Part shown: positions 9,996-17,958 of the stretch, piece after piece
Numbering within the stretch: position 1 is the first letter of the stretch
Layout: the number at the start of each line of letters is the position of its first letter
Source of the DNA: Neobacillus drentensis
GTDB lineage: Bacteria > Bacillota > Bacilli > Bacillales > Cytobacillaceae
NCBI RefSeq assembly: GCF_021560175.1
Contig: NZ_CP091110.1
Coordinates: forward strand, 1,664,001 to 1,728,000
Direction of reading: 5' to 3'
Length of the DNA: 64,000 nt
Position numbers and translations under genes: made by a program
Notes under the pieces: model-generated
Databases searched by the model: none
What the model was told of the DNA's origin: nothing
The model's input: the letters and a program-made list of their open reading frames with translations, nothing else

Positions 9996-10469
9996 ATGAA
10001 CAAGAAAATCCGACTAATAGGTACCTTTATCATAGGAGTCGTTTGTATTGGGTATTTAAGTGGCTGCGGCTTACTTTATTCAAATGAATTGATTGTCAAC
10101 CGCTATGCAGACGCCCTACTTACAAAAAACAATGAACTGCAATTCCGATTCCGGATTAATAATGAAATATTAGATGGGCACCAATTATATAAAGTGAAGG
10201 TAACCATTCATGATGATAAACTAGCACGGGCTATTGGTAAAAGAGAGATTATTTATGGTGAAGAGCAAGTTCAAAACGGTGATTATTTAGAAACAAAAGG
10301 GCTTAGTGAGAAGTACATATTTATGGACCCGCTTCCGTTAAAAGAGGATCTAAATATACAGGAACTTCGCAATTTGATTGAGCGGGATCAGGCTGTTTCA
10401 ATTGAAGTATTTAATGATAAAGAAGTATTGGGGCGTGCTTATTTAACAAATTTTTCTTCTGAGTTATAA
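9996..10469 (+). CDS. Putative lipoprotein of unknown function
   Basis: From ATG 9996, 8 nt after AAGGGAG, the 157-aa product starts MNKKIRLIGTFIIGVV and has a lipobox YLSGC with Cys24, so it should be lipid-anchored outside the membrane. The mature part is mixed alpha/beta with no motif I recognise. It is monocistronic. The 240 nt between the IS repeat and this gene hold only very short overlapping frames without convincing ribosome sites. Confidence 0.75.
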   Translation: MNKKIRLIGTFIIGVVCIGYLSGCGLLYSNELIVNRYADALLTKNNELQFRFRINNEILDGHQLYKVKVTIHDDKLARAIGKREIIYGEEQVQNGDYLETKGLSEKYIFMDPLPLKEDLNIQELRNLIERDQAVSIEVFNDKEVLGRAYLTNFSSEL

Positions 10470-10533
10470 ACATGTTTAAGAACTATTTATATGGGACAAT
10501 CTTAGTATGTGCATAAATTTGGAGATGGAGCAC

Positions 10534-10566
10534 TAAGACCGGACGTTCAACGTACCGGTCTTATTT
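10534..10566 (+). terminator. Terminator of the lipoprotein gene
   Basis: TAAGACCGG pairs with CCGGTCTTA, with an inner ACGT/ACGT stem and a one-base bulge. The T-run is weak. Confidence 0.6.
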
Positions 10567-10627
10567 ATGCTAATTTTGCGGAGAAATGGTAAAATGGAGA
10601 GAATTAGTTAAGGGAGGATGAGTTGAT

Positions 10628-11509
10628 TTGTTAGTACCGGAAAATACAGTAATCGGTTTTATTGGAACAGGTGTAATGGGGAAAAGTATGGCAGGGCACT
10701 TATTAAAAGCTGGATATCCGTTAGTCGTCTATTCTAGAACAAAGGAAAAAGCGAATGAACTACTGGAAAATGGTGCTGAGTGGGCAGAAACCCCAAAAGC
10801 GGTCGCAGAAAAGGCCAATGTTATTTTTACAATCGTTGGTTACCCAACAGATGTCGATAACATTTACTTAGGTGAAAATGGGTTAATTCCAAATGGTAAA
10901 GCTGGTAGTTATTATATTGATATGACTACATCATCCCCGTCTTTAGCAGGGACTATTTTTGAAGCAGCCAAAACAAAAGGAATTCAAGCCATTGATGCTC
11001 CGGTTTCCGGAGGAGATGTGGGAGCTCGAGAGGCGACGCTCTCGATTATGGTCGGCGGTGAAAAGGAAGCTTTTGAAGCCGTTAAACCCTTATTTGAGCT
11101 TATTGGCAATAATATTGTTTATCAAGGGAAGGCCGGGGCTGGTCAACATACCAAAATGTCAAACCAAATTGCGATTGCATCAAACATGATTGGTGTTTGT
11201 GAAGCCATCATTTATGCAGAGAAAGCAGGATTAGATCCTGAAAATGTTTTAAAAAGTATTTCTACTGGAGCAGCAGGAAGCTGGTCTCTAAGCAACCTTG
11301 CTCCGAGAATGTTAAAGGGTAATTTTGAACCTGGATTTTACATAAAACATTTCATTAAAGATATGAATATTGCTTTAGCGGAAGCTGAGAGAATGGATAT
11401 GCAAGTACCTGGTTTGTCATTGGCAAGATCATTGTACGAGCAATTAGCAGAAATGGGTGAAGAGAATAGCGGTACACAAGCACTATATAAATATTGGAAA
11501 AACAAATAG
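10628..11509 (+). CDS. ykwC: NAD(P)-dependent beta-hydroxyacid dehydrogenase, YkwC-like
   Basis: A member of the 3-hydroxyisobutyrate dehydrogenase family; the exact substrate is not known. A TTG start is used, about 10 nt after GGGAGG. The 293-aa protein has the Rossmann loop GFIGTGVMGKSMAGHL, the substrate segment DAPVSGGDVGAREATLSIMVGG, and the catalytic lysine region GAGQHTKMSNQ. The gene lies in the same neighbourhood as B. subtilis ykwC (near patA and ykyB). Glyoxylate or succinic semialdehyde reductase activity is also possible. Confidence 0.88.
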   Translation: MLVPENTVIGFIGTGVMGKSMAGHLLKAGYPLVVYSRTKEKANELLENGAEWAETPKAVAEKANVIFTIVGYPTDVDNIYLGENGLIPNGKAGSYYIDMTTSSPSLAGTIFEAAKTKGIQAIDAPVSGGDVGAREATLSIMVGGEKEAFEAVKPLFELIGNNIVYQGKAGAGQHTKMSNQIAIASNMIGVCEAIIYAEKAGLDPENVLKSISTGAAGSWSLSNLAPRMLKGNFEPGFYIKHFIKDMNIALAEAERMDMQVPGLSLARSLYEQLAEMGEENSGTQALYKYWKNK

Positions 11510-11582
11510 TGTGTGGCCATTTTTTGGCTCGAATAAATTAAACCTGACTTCAAGAAACTAATTCTTGATAGGAGGGATTATG

Positions 11583-11762
11583 ATGGCTAAACGGACAAAA
11601 AAGAATGATCCACAGCAAAAAAATAAAAAAGGCTTTGACTCGGCAGTATTAAATGAAGAATTTGCCCATGAAATGGGTTCTGCTGCTACTAATAAAATCC
11701 ACAAAGATAAAGCGAAGAAAGAAAAAGCCTCTAAAAATAACGGTAAATATAAAGGACAGTAA
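11583..11762 (+). CDS. Small lysine-rich protein (59 aa), unknown
   Basis: ATG 11583 follows GGAGGG at 6 nt. The product starts MAKRTKKNDPQQKNKKGFDS, contains EFAHEMGSAATNK, and ends in a lysine-rich tail; it has no membrane segment. The composition resembles small spore-type proteins of Bacillaceae, but I cannot place it in a known family. A palindromic repeat begins a few bases after its stop. Confidence 0.6.
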   Translation: MAKRTKKNDPQQKNKKGFDSAVLNEEFAHEMGSAATNKIHKDKAKKEKASKNNGKYKGQ

Positions 11763-11769
11763 CGAAAAG

Positions 11770-11910
11770 CGAAAGCGCCCGTTTAGCGGCGTATGGCCTG
11801 GAGTGATTCGACTGAGATAAAGTCAACACGAAGAGCGAAAGCTTTTTCGTGTTGACTTATCGTAGGGAGAAACGCGAAGGACACTAGCCGCAGGGTGCTG
11901 GAGCTGGACC
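11770..11910. repeat. Large palindromic intergenic repeat, family A
   Basis: A long imperfect hairpin. Outer arms AGCGCCC/AGGGTGCT and GCGGC/GCCGC enclose an inner 13-bp perfect stem, AAGTCAACACGAA (11820-11832) with TTCGTGTTGACTT (11846-11858). From memory, closely similar units are scattered between genes in many Bacillaceae genomes. There is one copy in this window and no credible ORF. Its function is unknown; it could act as an RNA structure or be a non-autonomous mobile repeat. Confidence 0.65.
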
Positions 11911-11940
11911 ATTCTCAAAGTTAAAGCGTTTCTTTTCACA

Positions 11941-12342
11941 ATAAAACCCTAACAAGTCTTGTGGGGCACTGAAAAAAACCTTTAGTTAAGAATCTTAAAG
12001 TAACAACAAAAAAGGTATAATTCTCTTAAACCATGAGAAATTATACCTTTTTAATTTAGACTAAGTAAAAGAACCCTGTTGATTGGAGCGGAAGGCGGCG
12101 AAGACTCCTCGAAAATGCTATCGCATTTCCTTCGTGCGTGGGCGGATTCGAGGATGAAAATTCAAAGTCCTGCGGGAGTACGGGACAGGGGAGACCCCGC
12201 AGGCGCTTACGCGCCGAGGAGGCTCCCCGGCACGCCCGTGGAAAGCGAAGCCGCCTGGAGCGGAAATCAGCAGCCAAAGTATATACACAACAAACATTTA
12301 AGAGGCTTTTTCAGCACCCTCACAAGTCTTGTGGGGGTTTTA
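11941..12342. repeat. Composite palindromic repeat, family B, copy 1
   Basis: About 400 bp made of three parts. (1) Outer ends are inverted copies of about 40 nt, with CAAGTCTTGTGGGG visible near each end. (2) A terminator-like hairpin at 12008-12052 pairs GGTATAATTCTC with GAGAAATTATACC. (3) A GC-rich segment at 12078-12272 begins GTTGATTGGAGCGGAAGGCG and ends CGCCTGGAGCGGAAATCAGC. Parts 2 and 3 recur in the same order at 62.79-63.01 kb. Relative to that copy, this one has an extra block of about 62 bp (around 12115-12176). The whole gap between the 59-aa gene and patA is filled by repeats A and B. Confidence 0.8.
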
Positions 12343-12352
12343 TATAGTAACC

Positions 12353-13507
12353 TTATTTCCATTGTTTGAAGAAGGATTCCATTTTGTTAAGTCCCCGTTC
12401 TAAATCCGCCATCGAACAAGCAAACGATAATCGGAAGAAACCTTCTCCATATTCAGAAAATGCACTGCCCGGAACGACGGCAACCTTGGTATCAAGAGCA
12501 AGCTTTAGGGCAAAATCAAAACTGTTTAATGGAATAGCGTCTGGGATTTTTACAAAAAAGTAAAAGGCCCCATCAGGCTTCACCACCTCCAGTCCCATAC
12601 CGGTTAAACGGTTATGAACATACTCTCTTCTTTTGCTATACTCCTCTTTCATTACAACGGCATCATTGATACCAGCCGTCAAGGCCTCATACGCGGCTTT
12701 CTGGGCGATGGAATTTGCACAAGACACATTATACTGGTGAACCTTTAAAATATGTTTGGTGAGGTATTCAGGGGCAAATAAAAAACCAATTCTCCAGCCT
12801 GTCATCGAATGTGATTTTGATAAACCGTTAATGACAATCGTTTTCTCTTTAATAAAGCTGGCGATTGAAGTATGTTTTTGCTCAAAGGTAAGTTCACTGT
12901 AGATTTCATCTGCAAGGATAAAGATGTCCTTCTCTTTTATAAAATCGGCAATTTCTTTTAATTCACTTCTAGATAGACTCACACCGGTAGGATTAGAAGG
13001 ATAAGGCAGAACAATACAGCGCGTTTTGTCCGTAATATATGGTTTAATCATTTCTAATGTAAACCGGAATTGGTTTTTTCGAATATCAACGTGCACTGGG
13101 ACGGCGCCCATCATCCGAATAATCGGCTCATAGCCTGGATAAATAGGTCCGGGCAATAAAACCTCCGCTTCTTCTCCAAGAATCGTCCGGAAAGCAATAT
13201 CAATCGCTTCGCTAGCACCCATCGTAACAATGACTTCTGAATCTGCTTTGTAGTGTAAATTATATTTTTTTTCAACAAATTCGCATGCTGCTTTTCTTAA
13301 TTCAAGCGTACCAGCATTATGAGTATAGGAGGTAAAGTCCTCTTCAATTGCCCGAATTCCTGCTGCTTTTACATGGTCAGGAGTAGGGAAATCTGGCTGT
13401 CCAATTGTAAAGGATATAAGGTCTTCCATATCTGCGACCAGATTAGAGAATTTTCTAATTCCAGAGATTTCGATATTCTTAACGCTTTTATTTATTAAGT
13501 GGTCCAT
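12353..13507 (-). CDS. patA: N-acetyl-LL-diaminopimelate aminotransferase
   Basis: PatA is a class I PLP aminotransferase that makes N-acetyl-LL-2,6-diaminopimelate in the acetylated branch of lysine and peptidoglycan-precursor synthesis. From ATG 13507, 9 nt after GGAAGG, it has 384 aa. Visible motifs are SFTIGQPDFPTPDHV, PGPIYPGYEP, VLPYPSNPTGV, and the PLP-lysine segment INGLSKSHSMTGWRIGF. The segment IEISGIRKFSNLVA at the N-terminus is characteristic of PatA. The partner genes dapH and ykuR are 8-9 kb away on the other strand. A perfect TATAAT box lies at 13543-13548 (minus strand). Confidence 0.9.
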   Translation of the reverse strand: MDHLINKSVKNIEISGIRKFSNLVADMEDLISFTIGQPDFPTPDHVKAAGIRAIEEDFTSYTHNAGTLELRKAACEFVEKKYNLHYKADSEVIVTMGASEAIDIAFRTILGEEAEVLLPGPIYPGYEPIIRMMGAVPVHVDIRKNQFRFTLEMIKPYITDKTRCIVLPYPSNPTGVSLSRSELKEIADFIKEKDIFILADEIYSELTFEQKHTSIASFIKEKTIVINGLSKSHSMTGWRIGFLFAPEYLTKHILKVHQYNVSCANSIAQKAAYEALTAGINDAVVMKEEYSKRREYVHNRLTGMGLEVVKPDGAFYFFVKIPDAIPLNSFDFALKLALDTKVAVVPGSAFSEYGEGFFRLSFACSMADLERGLNKMESFFKQWK

Positions 13508-13599
13508 TATGTACATCCTTCCGCGATACAATAATTATCATGATTATAGACTATTTTGGGGGTGAATTTCTACCATTCCCGTCTTTTCATTAATCCAAA

Positions 13600-13638
13600 A
13601 TAAAAAAACGGTCTGAATTGTTGATCAAGACCGTTTTG
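13600..13638 (-). terminator. Terminator of the 66-aa gene
   Basis: AAAACGGTCT pairs with AGACCGTTTT around a 13-nt loop, followed on the minus strand by a T-rich run. It lies just upstream of the patA promoter region. Confidence 0.75.
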
Positions 13639-13666
13639 TGGTGGTTATATATGAACTTTTTACTTA

Positions 13667-13867
13667 TCAATATCCGTATGCCCAATCAATTTCATCTTCG
13701 TGCCAAAAAACAGGTGACACAGATCCGAAATCTACTGTTTTATTATTAAGTTTGCATATGCAATTATTACAATCACATTGTTCTTTGATGTTTTCGAAAA
13801 AGGAATGTTCAACATCTTCAATAAACGTAATGTTCCGTTCCTGAAAAAGGATAGCTGTTCCCTTCAT
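13667..13867 (-). CDS. Small Cys-rich protein of unknown function (66 aa)
   Basis: ATG 13867 lies 7 nt after GAGGTG. The product has a central CDCNNCIC cluster (four cysteines in eight residues), which suggests metal or Fe-S binding, and ends WHEDEIDWAYGY. I do not recognise the family. It has its own terminator. Upstream are a plausible promoter (13918-13946) and a perfect cre (13997-14010), so its expression is probably linked to carbon supply. Confidence 0.65.
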   Translation of the reverse strand: MKGTAILFQERNITFIEDVEHSFFENIKEQCDCNNCICKLNNKTVDFGSVSPVFWHEDEIDWAYGY

Positions 13868-13917
13868 TGTAAAGCACCTCTTTATTAGTTTAATCCTGCT
13901 TAATTTATTACGTCATT

Positions 13918-13946
13918 ATTGTAAGTCGAATTCATTAAGTAGTCTA
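13918..13946 (-). promoter_or_regulatory. Candidate sigma-A promoter of the 66-aa gene
   Basis: On the minus strand TAGACT and TACAAT are separated by 17 nt, about 50 nt upstream of the start codon. Confidence 0.45.
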
Positions 13947-13996
13947 TGAGTTGCAACAGTTGTTCACAAAATTCTCAAGAAGATGTAGCGGAAATA

Positions 13997-14010
13997 TGAA
14001 ATCGTTTTCA
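13997..14010 (-). promoter_or_regulatory. Perfect cre (CcpA operator)
   Basis: TGAAATCGTTTTCA fits every defined position of the cre consensus TGWAANCGNTNWCA. It lies about 90 nt upstream of the predicted start of the 66-aa gene transcript and beyond the ykyB terminator. A cre well upstream of the -35 box is the arrangement seen at CcpA-activated genes, so activation is more likely than repression (inference). Confidence 0.6.
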
Positions 14011-14065
14011 AAAGACGGTTGCTCGGCGGGCAATTAGGCAGCAAATCAAAGCTATTAGAAAAATA

Positions 14066-14096
14066 TGAAAAAAGCCAGAACACTTCCTGGCTTTGA
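14066..14096 (-). terminator. Terminator of ykyB
   Basis: AAAGCCAG pairs with CTGGCTTT, followed on the minus strand by six T. Confidence 0.8.
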
Positions 14097-14106
14097 TTTG
14101 GATTCA

Positions 14107-14586
14107 TTAGTAACGTTCGCCTAATTTTTTGAAAATCGGTTTTTGGTAGGTTCGTTGGTTTGTTCGTGGGGAAGAAGTTTGATTCTCCCATTCAGAAATT
14201 CCTGTATAGGATTGCAGTAGGGCTTTAGCTGCATTAAGCGAGATATGAGCCTTGGGATTTCTAACACTGCCATCTAGTTTTCCGAGATGGGGAAGATCCT
14301 GAAAATCTGATTTTGTAGGGGGAATATGAAATGTATATTTTCCACACTCAACAAGTACATCGGATTGCTGCTGGCTATTTCGCGGATGACCGGAAAAATG
14401 AAGGCCAATCTTTCTTGCTTTTCCTTCATCAATCAATTTTTTTAACGATTCTTGTTTTAATTTGTATAAAAATTTGGGGTTAATCGCTGTTTTTGCATGG
14501 CGATTCACGATAAAAACAGCTTGGGAGAGGTTCTCAATCGTTAGATTTAATTTAGTTCGAGGATAACTCTGATCATGATTCAACAT
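14107..14586 (-). CDS. ykyB: YkyB family protein
   Basis: A conserved Bacillaceae protein of unknown function. ATG 14586 is 5 nt after AAAGGAG, giving 159 aa; a codon 15 nt earlier overlaps the ribosome site. The conserved stretch TIENLSQAVFIVNRHAKTA, then IGLHFSGHPRNSQQQSDVLV and HIPPTKSDFQDLPHLGKL, matches YkyB as I remember it. The protein is soluble. The position between patA and ykuE fits B. subtilis order apart from missing genes. Confidence 0.88.
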   Translation of the reverse strand: MLNHDQSYPRTKLNLTIENLSQAVFIVNRHAKTAINPKFLYKLKQESLKKLIDEGKARKIGLHFSGHPRNSQQQSDVLVECGKYTFHIPPTKSDFQDLPHLGKLDGSVRNPKAHISLNAAKALLQSYTGISEWENQTSSPRTNQRTYQKPIFKKLGERY

Positions 14587-14681
14587 ATGGACTCCTTTCA
14601 TTCTGTAAAAACATCTATATTATACCTTTTTTTTAGGAAAATAGAAATAAGTTGAAAATATTTTCCCGCTCTTCGTACAAC

Positions 14682-15554
14682 TTACCTAGATGATTTAAGA
14701 GTAAAAATTGTTAGCTCGGGTTTAGCCATAAACCGAAACGGTAGACGAGTTGTCCCTAGCCCCCTATTAACATAAAGAGTTAAGGGATACTTCCCTTCAA
14801 TCGTATAGAGACCCTCAGGATACATTTGCGCAAATGGGGGAATGATCAGGGCCCCTAGAATGGGCAGTTTAACTTGTCCACCATGACTGTGCCCGCTAAG
14901 CTGCCAATGAATAGGATATCGTGAAGCGGCCTCAGCAAGGTCAGGTGCATGAGATAACAATAGGTTAAAGTGATTATTTTGCACATTTTTCAAGGCTAAC
15001 GGTAAGTCAGGATTTCCTAACATGGCATCATCAATTCCAATCAGGTAAAAACGGCTTCCATCTTTTAATTTAATAGCTGTCGACTGGTTCAAAAGGACTT
15101 TAAAGTTGGTAGATTCCATGATATTCCGATATATTTCTGAGCCATAGCCTCCGTGATCATGATTGCCATAAATGCAATACTTTCCAAGAGGCGCATGTAA
15201 TTGGTCTAAAAGTGGGACCAAATCATTTAGTTTGGAATATTTGTTGGGTTCATCCATTAAATCGCCTGTAAATAAAATGATGTCCGGATTCAAGTTGTTT
15301 ATTTTGTTCACTAACTTTTTGAATTGTGCTAGATCGTATTGAAAACCAAGGTGAGTATCGCTAAATTGAACGATTTTGATCCCTTCAAAACTTTTTGGGA
15401 TTAAGGGGTGGTTCATCTCTAATTCGTTTATTTCTAGCAGGGAGGGCTCAATGCGATTGGCATAAAAATAGCCCCCTGAACTTAATCCGAGAACCGTCAG
15501 GAATGAACCCATTATTCGTTTTAAAAACGTTCTTCTAGTTTGCTTTTTAATCAT
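14682..15554 (-). CDS. ykuE: Tat-exported metallophosphoesterase, YkuE-like
   Basis: The N-terminus (MIKKQTRRTFLKRIMGSF) is a twin-arginine signal with RRTFLK followed by a hydrophobic stretch, so the folded enzyme should be exported by Tat; B. subtilis YkuE is a known Tat substrate. The calcineurin-like metal motifs are all present in order: QFSDTHLG, FTGDLMD, YGNHDHGG, LLSHAPD and SGHSHGGQ. From ATG 15554 the length is 290 aa; an in-frame ATG at 15566 abuts the ribosome site and is less likely. Related enzymes act on phospholipid headgroups or phosphodiesters. Confidence 0.9.
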   Translation of the reverse strand: MIKKQTRRTFLKRIMGSFLTVLGLSSGGYFYANRIEPSLLEINELEMNHPLIPKSFEGIKIVQFSDTHLGFQYDLAQFKKLVNKINNLNPDIILFTGDLMDEPNKYSKLNDLVPLLDQLHAPLGKYCIYGNHDHGGYGSEIYRNIMESTNFKVLLNQSTAIKLKDGSRFYLIGIDDAMLGNPDLPLALKNVQNNHFNLLLSHAPDLAEAASRYPIHWQLSGHSHGGQVKLPILGALIIPPFAQMYPEGLYTIEGKYPLTLYVNRGLGTTRLPFRFMAKPELTIFTLKSSR

Positions 15555-15651
15555 ATTTTTAACCATCCTGCCTTTAATAACGATAAAAGTATTTCTCTGT
15601 CTAATAAAAAGGTTGTTTGTATGTGTTTATTCAAAAAAAGTAAAAAAAATG

Positions 15652-15681
15652 CTAAAAAAGCAGTCAATAAAAGACTGCTTT
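15652..15681 (-). terminator. Terminator of the C39-like lipoprotein gene
   Basis: AAAGCAGTC pairs with GACTGCTTT; a T6 run follows on the minus strand. Confidence 0.8.
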
Positions 15682-16536
15682 CTATTTATAACTAACCGCC
15701 CGTGATTGTAATGCCTTCCATGATCTAATAAATTGTGCCTTGTTTACCCTTACTTGTTTTCGTCCGGATAATGGATCATTTAAATATACATGATTGGTAT
15801 CATATCCTACTAATACCACTGCGTGCAAATCAAGGGGTGTTTTGATGAATTGATTTCCATGATACCAACCTTCCCAGCGGTCGGGCAGACGGTAATCTCC
15901 GGTCGTCCAAACCACAACTGGATAACCTGTGGAAACATGCGCTAATACACTGTCAAAAGGCTGATTTGTTAAATTTACAGCTCTCCCAGGAAGTTTTTGA
16001 TTGATTAACGCAACCATTGGCTGATCAAATACAGCATAGCCTGCCCGTCTTCCAGTCATGTCTCCAACAAATCCATCAGCAGGGTTCCCCCAGCGTAATA
16101 TATCGCCTCTAGCCGATTTAATGAGCGGGTCCGGGTCTTTCTGAATCCTTCGGTACAAATCCATTTTATCTGTTTTAACGCCAGCATAATGTAAGACCAT
16201 TGCTAGACTGGTCACTTCGCAGCCATATTTTAATTCTGGATTTTGTTTAATTAACACCACATTAAGTAAGGTGGATGATTTTCTTGGAAGGGTACTAACA
16301 GTTTTATTAACTTTATTCTGCCCCTCCACATTCGTTACCTGCTCTGTTACATCATAAAGGGTGTAAGATCTACCGCCTTTAGTTCGATCCAGTGTCGGTT
16401 CCTGTATACTGTTATTACTTCTTAAGTTTGAAGGGTGTACGATTTTCTTTTGGGATTCCTGCAGGTTTGAAACAGTATTTGAATGGCTGCAGCCAATCAT
16501 AGTCAGTAAAGATGTTAATAAGTATAAACCTTTCAC
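15682..16536 (-). CDS. C39-like cysteine peptidase family lipoprotein
   Basis: GTG 16536 follows AAAGGAGAG at 8 nt. The 284-aa product has a short signal with a lipobox TMIGC (Cys16), then about 70 residues of low-complexity linker, then a papain-like Peptidase_C39_2 domain. The catalytic Cys is in KYGCEVTSLAMVLHYAG, the His in DLHAVVLVGYD, and the following Asp in VYLNDPLSG. Such surface proteases or transpeptidase-like enzymes have unknown targets in Bacillus (YvpB group). It is divergent from ykuI. Confidence 0.85.
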   Translation of the reverse strand: MKGLYLLTSLLTMIGCSHSNTVSNLQESQKKIVHPSNLRSNNSIQEPTLDRTKGGRSYTLYDVTEQVTNVEGQNKVNKTVSTLPRKSSTLLNVVLIKQNPELKYGCEVTSLAMVLHYAGVKTDKMDLYRRIQKDPDPLIKSARGDILRWGNPADGFVGDMTGRRAGYAVFDQPMVALINQKLPGRAVNLTNQPFDSVLAHVSTGYPVVVWTTGDYRLPDRWEGWYHGNQFIKTPLDLHAVVLVGYDTNHVYLNDPLSGRKQVRVNKAQFIRSWKALQSRAVSYK

Positions 16537-16674
16537 AAAACACTCTCCTTTAGGAAGAACTGACTATAGGTTATGATTGTATCATGGATGCTATAATGGT
16601 ATCCTTTTGGAAAAGAACGAGATGAGTAACTTAAGCGTATTGTATAATGAGAAAAATTAGATGGAGGAAGTCGG

Positions 16675-17886
16675 ATGGATGCATTGGAAATATTATCGGA
16701 TCTTGAAAATGTTTTTCCTTATTTTCAACCGATATTTAATGCGGATGAGCAGAGTGTGATTGCTTACGAAGTATTGGGAAGATACCAATCAAATGGAAAT
16801 GTCATTAGTCTGGGACCATTTTTTCATGATGATCAAATCCCTGATGAATATAAATATGAAGTGGACTTATTAGTAGTAAAGAAAGCACTTGAAAAGGTTT
16901 TAGATCTTGACGAGGATATCCTGATTTTTTTAAACCGAAATGCAGAGTTATTGATGTACGGCCATGGGGAACCGTTTTTACAAGAGCTGTTAGAGTTTGA
17001 AAAAAAGGGACTTCATTTAAACCGGATTATTTTAGAAATTTCTGAACGGAATTATCAAGGGGATTTAGATCAGTTCGATCATCTCCTTCACTATTATCGA
17101 ACATATGGGTTAAAGATTGCGATGGCCAGTATTGGTGATGAAAGTCATTACTTTGAGCGGATTGGACAGCTTGAACCCGATATTCTTAAAATAAACCTTC
17201 AAGCACTAAAATCAACAGCTATAGGGGTAAATTTTAATGATGTCTTATTCTCCTTGTCACTCTTGGCAAGGAAAATAGGCGCAACTCTTCTGTTTGAGAA
17301 TATTGAAATGAATTATCAGCTCCAGTTTGCTTGGAAAAATGGAGGACACTATTATCAAGGGTTTTATTTACATCCCCCAACAGATGAATTTATTAATCGG
17401 AATCTTCTTAAGTATCGTTTGAAGGAGAAATTTCATGATTTTATTGCCTATGAGAAGCGAAAATTAGAAGCAGTTTATACTACAGTTGAGTATTTTCAAA
17501 CCATGGTTCAGGACATTGTGAATAAAAACAAAAAGGCAGGATATGAGGCATTATTCCAGGCGTTGATCAAGGAAATGGATGACATAGCTTTTCGGATGTA
17601 TGTATGTGATGAAGATGGATTTCAGAAATCAGCCAATATTTTTAAAGGGGAAAATGGCTGGATGACCCAATCCGTATACTTAAATAAAAATTGGAGTTGG
17701 CGGCCGTACTTTTTGGAAAATATTATCAAGATGCGGCATGAACAAAAGGGAAGATTATCTGATTTATATGGTGATATTGAGACAGGCGAAACGATTCGAA
17801 CCTTTTCTTTCCCAATGAACGACACCGAATATTTATTTATTGATATTTCCTATCGGTATTTATTTGAACATGACCAATTATTGTAA
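16675..17886 (+). CDS. ykuI: EAL-domain protein YkuI
   Basis: An EAL-type cyclic-di-GMP phosphodiesterase domain occupies about residues 1-250, and a PAS-like YkuI_C domain about 260-400. The signature reads YEVLGR instead of EALAR, as in B. subtilis YkuI, which binds cyclic-di-GMP but shows no clear hydrolysis. Other EAL segments are FLNRNAELLM, ILEISERN and LLARKIGATLLFENIE. The 403-aa length and the end WSWRPYFLENIIKMR ... ETIRTFSFPM match the family. The start follows GGAGGAAG. Confidence 0.92.
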   Translation: MDALEILSDLENVFPYFQPIFNADEQSVIAYEVLGRYQSNGNVISLGPFFHDDQIPDEYKYEVDLLVVKKALEKVLDLDEDILIFLNRNAELLMYGHGEPFLQELLEFEKKGLHLNRIILEISERNYQGDLDQFDHLLHYYRTYGLKIAMASIGDESHYFERIGQLEPDILKINLQALKSTAIGVNFNDVLFSLSLLARKIGATLLFENIEMNYQLQFAWKNGGHYYQGFYLHPPTDEFINRNLLKYRLKEKFHDFIAYEKRKLEAVYTTVEYFQTMVQDIVNKNKKAGYEALFQALIKEMDDIAFRMYVCDEDGFQKSANIFKGENGWMTQSVYLNKNWSWRPYFLENIIKMRHEQKGRLSDLYGDIETGETIRTFSFPMNDTEYLFIDISYRYLFEHDQLL

Positions 17887-17958
17887 GGATTGGGCGGGTA
17901 TAGAATGATTTATGAAGTGGAATTTTAATGATAACGTTCATTAGAAGGAGTCTTGCTC

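Noticed and set aside
12079..12369. 96- and 69-codon frames in the GC-rich repeat (also 62886-63098)
   Set aside because: They lie wholly or mainly within the palindromic repeat, lack ribosome sites, and differ between copies because of the 62-bp block; composition is that of the repeat, not of a protein.
13525..13548. Fur-box-like dyad before patA
   Set aside because: Only about 11 of 15 positions of a 7-1-7 Fur site fit, and AT-rich promoter sequence easily gives this; kept only as a remark.
13964..14191. 75-codon minus-strand frame overlapping the end of ykyB
   Set aside because: It overlaps ykyB, its terminator and the cre in another frame and has no ribosome site.
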